A stretch of DNA of 64,000 nt. Origin: Pseudomonas sp. MM213. GTDB lineage: Bacteria; Pseudomonadota; Gammaproteobacteria; Pseudomonadales; Pseudomonadaceae. Shown here in pieces: positions 11,771 to 18,320 of this stretch (positions within the stretch are counted from its first letter, which is position 1; each line of letters begins with the position of its first letter). Where the stretch lies: positions 3,410,001 through 3,474,000 of the forward strand of contig NZ_CP081943.1 of assembly GCF_020423045.1 (NCBI RefSeq), given 5' to 3'. The position numbers and the translations under genes are program-made. Under the pieces are notes generated by a model. That model saw only the letters and a list, made by a program, of their open reading frames with translations. It had not been told where the DNA came from and searched no databases.

Positions 11771-12120
11771 TGATTGGCAGCGTGCTGAAGAAATTCCTGC
11801 TGATCTTGCTGGTGGTCGTGGTTTATCAGAACTGGGGCAAGATCGAGCGGGTGTTTAATCCGGCCCAAGTGGTGTCGGAACAGACTCAGGCCAAAGCTAA
11901 CGTCGTGCTCTACGCCACTGAGTGGTGCGGTTACTGCAAACTGACCCGGCGCTTTCTTGATCAGAAAGGCATTCCGTACAAGGAATTCGATATCGAGAAG
12001 GACGCCGAGGCGCGCAAGGCTTATGAAGCGTTGGGTGGCGGCGGGATTCCGATCATCGATGTCAACGGAACGCTGATTCGCGGGTATGACCCGGATACCA
12101 TCCTCGCAGCCCTGAAGTAA
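11770..12120 (+). CDS. Membrane-anchored glutaredoxin-like protein
   Basis: A 116-residue thiol-redox protein. Residues about 7-19 form one hydrophobic segment that would anchor it in the inner membrane; the rest is a glutaredoxin/NrdH-type thioredoxin fold with active-site CGYC at 53-56, the cis-Pro region GGGGIPIIDVNG and a C-terminal GYDPDTIL. The start codon shares one base with the ndpA stop. The likely role is thiol-disulfide exchange near the membrane; with a single N-terminal anchor the side on which the domain lies is not certain. Confidence 0.9.
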   Translation: MIGSVLKKFLLILLVVVVYQNWGKIERVFNPAQVVSEQTQAKANVVLYATEWCGYCKLTRRFLDQKGIPYKEFDIEKDAEARKAYEALGGGGIPIIDVNGTLIRGYDPDTILAALK

Positions 12121-12143
12121 CTCCTGAACACAACACAATCCCC

Positions 12144-12261
12144 TGTAGGAGCCGGCTTGCTGCGGGCGGCGTTCCGACGATAGCGGTGGGTCAGTCGATG
12201 AATATGTTGACTGATCCACCGCTATCGTCGGAACGCCGCCCGCAGCAAGCCGGCTCCTACA
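12144..12261. repeat. Long REPIN with extended stem
   Basis: Outer ends are TGTAGGAGCC and GGCTCCTACA. The arms are complementary far beyond the REP core, through GGCGTTCCGACGATAGCGGT and its mirror, leaving a loop of about 20 nt. It lies between two convergent genes, where such a stem could also act as a transcription or RNA-stability barrier. Confidence 0.9.
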
Positions 12262-12276
12262 GGTCGGTGTACGTCG

Positions 12277-13218
12277 TTAGCTGTTAATGCGCTCGATACG
12301 AAACCCGAACCGCGGAAAGTGCACATGCACCACTCCGCCACGTTCGTCTTCACGGCGCAGAATCAATTCCTCACGCCCGGCAAACAGCAACTCCCCGGCC
12401 ACCGGATCAACACCGTAATCGGTCGCCGTGATAACCACCTGCTGACCCGCCTCATGCCCGTTCGGCTCTTCGAACTGCTCATCCGGCAACGCGGCAGGCG
12501 TAGCATTACGCGCCACCGCCAGCGCCTCCTCGGATGTCATCTCGCTGAACGCACCGTGCCCGAAACCCAAGACCCGTGCATGCCACGCGGCAACCGCCGG
12601 GTACGCATCGACCAGCGGCGCAGTCACTGGTGTCGCTTTCAGGAACCACAGCGAGTGAGCCAGGGCGAAGTCGGCAATCGATGGTTCGCCGAACAGGAAG
12701 TCGCCCTGCTCGCGCTGCAGCTGTTGCTCCAGGCGTGTCATGATCGTCGGCCATTGATGCCGCGCCTGTTCGGCCGACAACTTTGTCGCACTGCCACCGC
12801 TGAAAAAACTGGCGCGATCGGCGAGGAACGCCTTGATTGCTTCCGGCGGCAAATGGCCGAAACGCACCGCGACCGACGCAGGCTGAAACACCAGGCTTAC
12901 GGCATGCTGGAACACCACCGAATCCGCCCAGGCAGCGAACGTCGCGGCGATCATTTCCTGACCTTCCGGGAAGAACGCCGGCAAGGCTTTTTCCTGCTCC
13001 AGTCGACGGGCGATCAGCGACGTGTCGCAATAAATATCCGCACCAATCTGCAACACCGGCGTCTTGCGATAGCCACCGGTCAAAGCCGTCAGATCGGGTT
13101 TTGGCATCACCGGCGAGATCTTCACCGAGCGCCAGGACAGGCCCTTGAAGCCCAGCAGCAGGCGGGCTTTTTCGGCAAAAGGGGACGTCGGGTAATGATG
13201 AAGAATCAACTCGGACAT
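12277..13218 (-). CDS. Glutathione S-transferase family protein with C-terminal extension
   Basis: A 313-residue protein. Residues 1-80 are a thioredoxin-like GST N-domain (HHYPTSPFAEKARLLLG, then RKTPVLQIGADIYCDTSLIARRLE, the glutathione-binding region). Residues about 90-230 are the helical GST C-domain (FGEPSIADFALAHSLWFL is the N-capping and hydrophobic-staple region). The last ~80 residues form an extra domain (TATDYGVDPVAGELLF and EELILRREDERGG) beyond ordinary GSTs, which are about 200-220 residues. Substrate is unknown. It converges on the glutaredoxin gene. Confidence 0.85.
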   Translation of the reverse strand: MSELILHHYPTSPFAEKARLLLGFKGLSWRSVKISPVMPKPDLTALTGGYRKTPVLQIGADIYCDTSLIARRLEQEKALPAFFPEGQEMIAATFAAWADSVVFQHAVSLVFQPASVAVRFGHLPPEAIKAFLADRASFFSGGSATKLSAEQARHQWPTIMTRLEQQLQREQGDFLFGEPSIADFALAHSLWFLKATPVTAPLVDAYPAVAAWHARVLGFGHGAFSEMTSEEALAVARNATPAALPDEQFEEPNGHEAGQQVVITATDYGVDPVAGELLFAGREELILRREDERGGVVHVHFPRFGFRIERINS

Positions 13219-13306
13219 GCTCGGCTCCGCCGCACGGATCAGGAATCTGCAGCTTAGCGCGCAATCCGCGAGCAGCCTACAGATCTGCCTGATGGGAACT
13301 GATCAA

Positions 13307-13627
13307 TCAGATTGATAAGCCCGCAGCAAAGGTCGCCACCAGACATTCCTTGGCGCTTTTCTTGAGTTTTTTGATCAGCCGTTCCTGGCGCAGCGCTTCG
13401 CTTTTGTCGCGGCAGACTTCGGTGTAGACCAAGGCCACCGCCGGGCTGGAAAGGAAGAACCGCGCGCCTTTGCCGCTCTGGTGAGTGGCGAAGCGGCGGA
13501 CGGGATCGTCGCTGATCCCGCAGTAGAGCGAACCGTTGGCCGCGCGAACGAGGTAGACGAACCAGGGTTTGCTGGCGGGCAGCGTCGGTTCGGCGGCAAT
13601 GGCGGCGGGTTCGCTCGGCGTGTTCAC
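13307..13627 (-). CDS. GIY-YIG nuclease-fold protein
   Basis: A 106-residue member of the small stand-alone GIY-YIG family (UPF0213/YhbQ type). The motif appears as [17 protein letters not shown], followed by the conserved Arg in [18 protein letters not shown] and the C-terminal [18 protein letters not shown]. Family members are thought to act on DNA, but the cellular role is unclear. The start is a GTG at 13627 without a strong ribosome-binding site, so the start is tentative. Confidence 0.88.
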   Translation of the reverse strand: MNTPSEPAAIAAEPTLPASKPWFVYLVRAANGSLYCGISDDPVRRFATHQSGKGARFFLSSPAVALVYTEVCRDKSEALRQERLIKKLKKSAKECLVATFAAGLSI

Positions 13628-13667
13628 GTGACGGTCAGGGCTTGAAAGAAAACAAGCCGCGATCTTA

Positions 13668-14138
13668 TCAGCGACTGGCCTGAAAAGCCTTCAGCCCCTT
13701 CAAGGCCTGAGCGCGAACGGCGTTTCTCACCAGCGGCGTCCAGCCCAGCAGCAACCCCTTGAACCCCAGCGCCTGACGCGACCAGGTCCACAGATCAAAA
13801 CGGTCGTGATGCTCGCAGATCTTGCCGTCGCGAAACACAAAACGCGCCTGAATATCGTTGACCACGGTATTGCCGGTCTGGCTAAACAGGTACGTCGCCA
13901 CCCAATGCGCGCCGCCGCTGCGATCATCACTGCGCACATTATCGAAAGTCAGGGAAAAATCCTTGGCCCGGGTGGTGAGCATGCGCCACATGTCGCCCGC
14001 GTCGCGCCCGCGCAATTCGCCAAATGCCGGATCACTGAACACCACGTCGTCGGTGTAGCAGGCGCTCATGGCCTCGGCATCCAGGCGCTGGAAGGCCTCA
14101 TAGAATCGGGTGATCAAGGCGTTGTGGGCATCACTCAT
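13668..14138 (-). CDS. NTF2/SnoaL-like protein
   Basis: A 156-residue cytosolic protein of the NTF2-like fold. It shows the typical opening helix ([24 protein letters not shown]), the [19 protein letters not shown] strand pair and the curved-sheet stretch [21 protein letters not shown]. Such proteins are small-molecule isomerases, cyclases or binding proteins; nothing identifies the ligand. The ATG at 14138 has AGGGAG ahead of it and is preferred over the TTG two codons upstream. Confidence 0.85.
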   Translation of the reverse strand: MSDAHNALITRFYEAFQRLDAEAMSACYTDDVVFSDPAFGELRGRDAGDMWRMLTTRAKDFSLTFDNVRSDDRSGGAHWVATYLFSQTGNTVVNDIQARFVFRDGKICEHHDRFDLWTWSRQALGFKGLLLGWTPLVRNAVRAQALKGLKAFQASR

Positions 14139-14296
14139 GGGCAAGCTCCCTGGGGTTTACAGATAGAGGTGCAAAAGGCTTTCGCAAGATTGCTGCACGA
14201 TAGTCTGCAAACAACGGGAAGACCATCGGCATTCGTGGCGGGAATATCGGAACTGCATGAAGACGAGAAAAAACAGCGCCGCCCGGTCCCGGCCAG

Positions 14297-14428
14297 CAAC
14301 ACCCTTTCATACACCGGGCCGTCCGCTTTCGTATTAGTTGAATGTCGCCTGGTGCCCCCGACCGATAGATTGCGCCCTGCCCGCACAGGGCAATCTCAAG
14401 ATATTTGTCATCAAGGAAGAGCCAACAC
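14297..14428 (+). promoter_or_regulatory. Pilin promoter/leader, copy 1 of a duplicated region
   Basis: This 132-bp stretch upstream of the first DUF1120 gene aligns without gaps to 15982-16113 upstream of the second one. Shared blocks include TTTCATACACCGGGC, TTTCGTATTAGTTG, a GATAGATTGCGCCCTG block with its mirror CAGGGCAA forming a leader hairpin (14369-14393), and TCATCAAGGAAGAGCCAACAC with the ribosome-binding site. A TATTAG at 14332-14337 could be a -10 box. No matching -35 is seen, which would fit an activator-dependent promoter. Confidence 0.6.
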
Positions 14429-15046
14429 ATGAACAAACGTATATCCCTGCTGACCGCAGCTTTGCTGCTGAGCGACGCCTCGTCTGCGTTCGCTGCGTCC
14501 AGTACTGACCTGACCGTAACAGGTCTGATCACCCCGGGTGCATGCATCCCCTCCCTGTCCAATGGAGGCATCGTTGATCACGGAAAAATTCCTTTCAAGG
14601 ATCTCCATCCCACTACCGTGACCGACCTGCCACGCGTCACGCTGCAACTTGCGGTGAACTGCGAGGCGGCGAACTTGTTCGCGCTTGCGCCAAAAGATAA
14701 TCGGGAAGGGACGGCTTACAGGCCGGACACTTTTGGTCTGGGAAAGGTGGATGGGCAGCCACTGGGGGACTTTTCGATGATTCTGAACAACTTGATGGCA
14801 GACGGCACCGCTGCGAAATGGATTGCGTCCGAAGATGGCGGCAATACCTGGTTTAGAACGGTCTACGTGGACCCGACACATATCATCGCAGCGGCGGCTA
14901 TTGGAGGCCCCGATACGTTACTGGCCTTGAAAGACCTGGCGGCAGATGTGAGTGTCCATACCTCCATCGCGCCTGCCGAAGGTCTGAACCTGACCAATGA
15001 AGTGCCAATCGATGGCTCCGTCACCTTCGACATCAAGTACTTCTAA
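14429..15046 (+). CDS. DUF1120 fimbrial pilin-like protein (paralogue 1)
   Basis: A 205-residue exported protein, likely a fimbrial subunit. Residues 1-22 are a signal peptide ending SAFA. The mature N-terminus (ASSTDLTVTGLITPGAC) has alternating hydrophobic residues before the first Cys, like the donor strand of chaperone-usher pilins. A second Cys (LAVNCEA) probably forms the pilin disulfide, and the C-terminus IDGSVTFDIKYF resembles the terminal strand bound by chaperones. Start ATG 14429 follows AAGGAAGA. The gene lies upstream of, and is separated from, the main cluster by a convergent regulator gene. Confidence 0.88.
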   Translation: MNKRISLLTAALLLSDASSAFAASSTDLTVTGLITPGACIPSLSNGGIVDHGKIPFKDLHPTTVTDLPRVTLQLAVNCEAANLFALAPKDNREGTAYRPDTFGLGKVDGQPLGDFSMILNNLMADGTAAKWIASEDGGNTWFRTVYVDPTHIIAAAAIGGPDTLLALKDLAADVSVHTSIAPAEGLNLTNEVPIDGSVTFDIKYF

Positions 15047-15062
15047 CTTCACCCCCGAATAC

Positions 15063-15092
15063 CGGGTAACGCATGCAATCACGCGTTACCCG
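15063..15092. terminator. Stem-loop between convergent pilin and regulator genes
   Basis: Perfect 10-bp inverted repeat CGGGTAACGC/GCGTTACCCG with a 10-nt loop and no T run. It lies 17 bp after the pilin stop and 34 bp from the regulator stop. It may be a weak bidirectional terminator or an RNA-stability element. Confidence 0.55.
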
Positions 15093-15125
15093 CGCTTCCA
15101 GACCCGCTCAACAATGCCCCTGTGC

Positions 15126-15758
15126 CTAATGCACCATGCCACTCTCGCGGGCATACGCAAACAGGTCCACGTCCGTGGAAATGCCCAGCCGCTGCATGGC
15201 CATGTTTTTCTGTTTGCTGATGGTCGAAACGCTGCGTTTGAAGTGGCCGGCGATTTCACTGACGGTCATTCCGCTGGCGAGCATTCGGACCACCTCGTGC
15301 TCTTTTGCCGACAGTGCAGCGCAACTCGACCGGGCCCGGGCGTCGGCCTGAAGCAGCGCGGTGCGCAACGACTCGCTGATGTACCGGCGCCCTTCAGACA
15401 CGGATTTTATCGCCATCGGCAACTCCTTCGCCGACGCGCCTTTGGCGATGATCGCCACCACGCCTTGTGCGAACGCCGCCCTCAGGGTGGTGACGTTGGC
15501 AAACATCGTGACCAGAATGATCGGCATCGTCGGGTAGCCACGTCGCACCCGGCTCAGCATCTTCAGCCCGTCGGCCTGCATGTTACCCGGCATGCAAAAG
15601 TCGGTGATCAACAGATCACAAGGCGTCGTGTACAGCAGGCTCAACAGGCTGTCGGGACCATCGGCCTCCCCCACCACCACACATGCCCGGTTGAGATCGA
15701 CGAGCATCCGCAAGCCGATACGAACGACCGGATGGTCGTCAGCAATGATTACGCGCAT
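15126..15758 (-). CDS. RcsB-like LuxR-type response regulator
   Basis: A 210-residue two-component regulator. The receiver domain (1-120) has Asp7/Asp8 and the phospho-acceptor Asp53 in LLITDFCMPG. The LuxR-type helix-turn-helix (about 145-205) reads LSAKEHEVVRMLASGMTVSEI then RSVSTISKQKNMAMQRLGI; the ISKQK..AM pattern is close to RcsB and RocA/BfiR-type regulators. The ATG at 15758 (MRVIIADDHP) starts exactly at the receiver fold; the longer frame is not needed. No sensor kinase gene is in the window. RcsB-like regulators control cup fimbriae in P. aeruginosa, so control of the surrounding DUF1120 genes is the obvious inference. Confidence 0.9.
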   Translation of the reverse strand: MRVIIADDHPVVRIGLRMLVDLNRACVVVGEADGPDSLLSLLYTTPCDLLITDFCMPGNMQADGLKMLSRVRRGYPTMPIILVTMFANVTTLRAAFAQGVVAIIAKGASAKELPMAIKSVSEGRRYISESLRTALLQADARARSSCAALSAKEHEVVRMLASGMTVSEIAGHFKRSVSTISKQKNMAMQRLGISTDVDLFAYARESGMVH

Positions 15759-15981
15759 TGTCGGATTTATCCTGTTTGGTGACTGGAATGCGCGAAAAAT
15801 AGCGCCGTACTGTTCCCACCACAACGCCCGTTCCCGACCGTAAAACCACTTCGCCCAATGTAATCGGGGGGGTGTTCTTTCTCCTATAAAACAAAAAAGA
15901 ACCGCCCTACGTTTGCAAGCTACATCGGCCACACAGAAGGACTACAGACAACGTGATGCAGGAGGGCGATTTGTAGCCCGC

Positions 15982-16113
15982 AACACGCTTTCATACACCG
16001 GGCTGTTCGTTTTCGTATTAGTTGCATTCCGCCTGGCTACTTCGATCGATAGATTGCGCCCTGTCCATAACAGGGCAACTCCCAACTATCGTTCATCAAG
16101 GAAGAGCCAACAC
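15982..16113 (+). promoter_or_regulatory. Pilin promoter/leader, copy 2 of a duplicated region
   Basis: Second copy of the 132-bp block seen at 14297-14428, with the same spacing to the ATG and the leader hairpin ATTGCGCCCTG/CAGGGCAA at 16053-16078. It belongs to the 355-bp divergent gap between the response-regulator gene (start 15758) and the second pilin gene, so regulator binding sites are likely in or next to it. Confidence 0.6.
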
Positions 16114-16749
16114 ATGAACAAGCGTTTATCCCTTTTGACTGCTGCTTTGCTGCTGACCGGTGCCTCGTCGGCGTTCGCGGCGTCCAGTACTGACCTGACC
16201 GTAACGGGCCTCATCACTCCTACGGCCTGTACACCAAGCCTGGCCAATGGTGGTGTCGTCGATTACGGAAAAAGATCCGCTAAAGACTTGAATCCGACCA
16301 CCCACACTCAACTCGGACGCGAGACCATTCAACTGACCGTGAACTGCGATGCCTCCACACAGTTTGCGCTCAAAACATCTGATAATCGGGAGGGCTCCAC
16401 AAGCGCAGGTGGCTCCACGACCTTCGGCCTAGGGTTGATTAACACAAATGAGAAGCTGGGTTATTACGGACTGAGTGTCAGGAACCCGGTCGCCGATAAC
16501 CCGGTGACAGCGCTTTCCTCTCGAAACAAGGGTGATACCTGGAGTCAGATTCGGGATGGCGATGGAATTACATCGGCTGATTGGATTGCGTTTGGCAATC
16601 GCACCGGCAGGGCCTGGACACCTGACTTCCTTCAAAACGTTACGGTGGATATTGGGGTAAATGCCTACATCGCCCCCGCCAACAGCCTGACCCTCACCGA
16701 CGAAGTCGCACTCGACGGATCCGCAACGCTCCAGATCGAGTACCTGTAA
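16114..16749 (+). CDS. DUF1120 fimbrial pilin-like protein (paralogue 2)
   Basis: A 211-residue exported pilin-like protein. The signal peptide (1-22) is almost identical to that of paralogue 1, and the mature start ASSTDLTVTGLITPTACTP carries the donor-strand-like pattern and first Cys. The second Cys lies in LTVNCDAS. DNR followed by a Gly-rich FGLGLIN and the C-terminus LDGSATLQIEYL are family marks. ATG 16114 follows AAGGAAGAG. It is first in the run pilin-pilin-chaperone-usher and is transcribed divergently from the response regulator. Confidence 0.9.
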   Translation: MNKRLSLLTAALLLTGASSAFAASSTDLTVTGLITPTACTPSLANGGVVDYGKRSAKDLNPTTHTQLGRETIQLTVNCDASTQFALKTSDNREGSTSAGGSTTFGLGLINTNEKLGYYGLSVRNPVADNPVTALSSRNKGDTWSQIRDGDGITSADWIAFGNRTGRAWTPDFLQNVTVDIGVNAYIAPANSLTLTDEVALDGSATLQIEYL

Positions 16750-16766
16750 CCCTCCGTCATCAACGA

Positions 16767-16790
16767 GCAACGCCAGCCCCACGGCGTTGC
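16767..16790 (+). other. Intercistronic stem-loop after pilin 2
   Basis: Perfect 8-bp inverted repeat GCAACGCC/GGCGTTGC with an 8-nt loop and no T run, located between paralogues 2 and 3. It could stabilise the 3' end of the pilin message or attenuate downstream transcription. Confidence 0.5.
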
Positions 16791-16815
16791 CCGCTCACTC
16801 AAAGGACGACCCATC

Positions 16816-17436
16816 ATGGAAAGATGCTCCCTCGCTCTATTGACGCCTCTGTTGATCGCCTGCGCCCCCATGGCCTTCGCCGCCAGCAGCGCCGACCTGA
16901 GCGTCACCGGCCTGATCACCCCCAGCGCCTGCACACCCAGTCTGTCCGGTGGCGGCATCGTCGACCACGGCAAATTGACAGTAAAAGACCTGAAACCGGA
17001 CCAGCCCACTGCCCTGGAAAACGGCACGCTGTACCTGGAAGTGAACTGCGATGGCGCCACGCCATTTACCCTGACGACAATCGACAACCGCGAAGGCTCT
17101 TCCGCCTTTCACCCCAATAGTCACGGGCTGGGCGTCATCAACGATAACCAGAACCTGGGCAGCGTTGCGTTCGGCCTGTTCGATGCCGTGGCCGATGGGG
17201 CGGCGGTGAGAACCATCATTTCCCTCAACGACGGTGCCACCTGGCGAGTGTCTTCCTACCTGGGGCACGCCGGCCGGACCGCGTTCGCGGCGTTGACCGA
17301 CCTGAGCACACCGATCGCCATCAAGGATCTGCGTGCGCGGCTCACGACGTTTACCACCATCGTTCGCGCGAACGACCTGACGCTGACCGACGAAATCCCT
17401 ATCGACGGGCATGTCACCGTGCAACTGAACTATTGA
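16816..17436 (+). CDS. DUF1120 fimbrial pilin-like protein (paralogue 3)
   Basis: A 206-residue exported protein directly before the chaperone gene. The signal peptide ends PMAFA (22), and the mature start ASSADLSVTGLITPSACTP has the alternating hydrophobic donor-strand pattern. Cysteines lie in SACTP and VNCDGA; the C-terminus is IDGHVTVQLNY. AAAGGACG supplies the ribosome-binding site. The codon-level sequence is more G+C-rich than paralogue 2, suggesting older divergence than that of paralogues 1 and 2. Confidence 0.9.
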   Translation: MERCSLALLTPLLIACAPMAFAASSADLSVTGLITPSACTPSLSGGGIVDHGKLTVKDLKPDQPTALENGTLYLEVNCDGATPFTLTTIDNREGSSAFHPNSHGLGVINDNQNLGSVAFGLFDAVADGAAVRTIISLNDGATWRVSSYLGHAGRTAFAALTDLSTPIAIKDLRARLTTFTTIVRANDLTLTDEIPIDGHVTVQLNY

Positions 17437-17486
17437 TAGGCCGGTGTTCCCGGCTCCATTTTTTCGAATATTCAACGAGACACGTC

Positions 17487-18203
17487 ATGACGATGTTTTC
17501 CAGAGTCACCCGTCATCTGTTCCATTCCAGCCTCGGCGCATTTGCCCTGCTGCTGAGCGCACAGGCTCAGGCCGACGGCATGGTGCCGAACACTTCCGTG
17601 GTCATCGTCAACGAGGCCGACGGCGAAGCGTCCGTGTCCGTGACCAACACCGATGCCAACCTGGCGTTGATGCACGTCACCCTCGAAGACATTGCCGAGG
17701 ACAGCGAATCGCTGGTGTTCGTGACGCCGCCGCTGGCGCGCGTCGAAGCGGGCAAAACCCAATTGGTGCGCTTCATTCTGCAAACGGAAAAGCCCCTGCT
17801 CACCCAGCGTTTGAAAAGGGTGATCTTTGAAGGCATCCCCCAGGGCAAAGCCCCCGCCGAAGCCGGGCAGGCACGGGTCGGCGTGACGGTGCGCCAGAAC
17901 TTGCCGGTGATCCTGCACCCCAAAGGACTGGCGCCCAATCGCACGCCGTGGACCGACCTGCAATGGTCGCTCAAAGACGGTCAACTGACCGTGCGCAACG
18001 ACACGCCTTACGTGGTCCGTCTGGGCCAGGAAGTGCAATTGTTGCCGGCGGCGGGCAACGCGATGTTGCCGAAAACCTACGTACTGCCCGGTGAGCACAT
18101 CAGCATCAAGGTGCCCGAAGGCGCCGCCACGCAGGTGCGGTTTCAACCGGCAACGGTCTACGGTTTTGCGGTGCCGCATTACGAGGCGCCCATCCAGTCC
18201 TGA
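17487..18203 (+). CDS. Periplasmic fimbrial chaperone (PapD-like)
   Basis: A 238-residue exported chaperone that would hold DUF1120 subunits and deliver them to the usher. Residues 1-29 are a signal peptide (LLLSAQAQA). Two Ig-like domains follow: the first has VNEADGEASVSVTNTDANLALMHV and the chaperone-type LVFVTPPLARVEAGKTQLVRF strand used for subunit capping; the second starts at RVGVTVRQNLPVILHPKGL and ends in VRFQPATVYGF. The ATG at 17487 gives a proper signal peptide; the 18 residues before it in the open frame do not belong. Confidence 0.92.
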   Translation: MTMFSRVTRHLFHSSLGAFALLLSAQAQADGMVPNTSVVIVNEADGEASVSVTNTDANLALMHVTLEDIAEDSESLVFVTPPLARVEAGKTQLVRFILQTEKPLLTQRLKRVIFEGIPQGKAPAEAGQARVGVTVRQNLPVILHPKGLAPNRTPWTDLQWSLKDGQLTVRNDTPYVVRLGQEVQLLPAAGNAMLPKTYVLPGEHISIKVPEGAATQVRFQPATVYGFAVPHYEAPIQS

Positions 18204-18250
18204 ACCGCCCTGACGGCGTCATCAAAGAACGATGAGCGCCCATGTTTCAA

Positions 18251-18274
18251 GGCAACGGCCATCTGGTCGTTGCC
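18251..18274 (+). other. Intercistronic stem-loop between chaperone and usher
   Basis: Imperfect 10-bp inverted repeat GGCAACGGCC/GGTCGTTGCC with a 4-nt loop, immediately followed by a second small hairpin (ACAGGC/GCCTGT). There is no T run. It lies in the 117-bp gap before the usher and may lower usher expression relative to the chaperone. Confidence 0.5.
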
Positions 18275-18320
18275 ACAGGCGTGCCTGTAACCGCACGCCG
18301 CAATAACCCAAGTGAACCTG

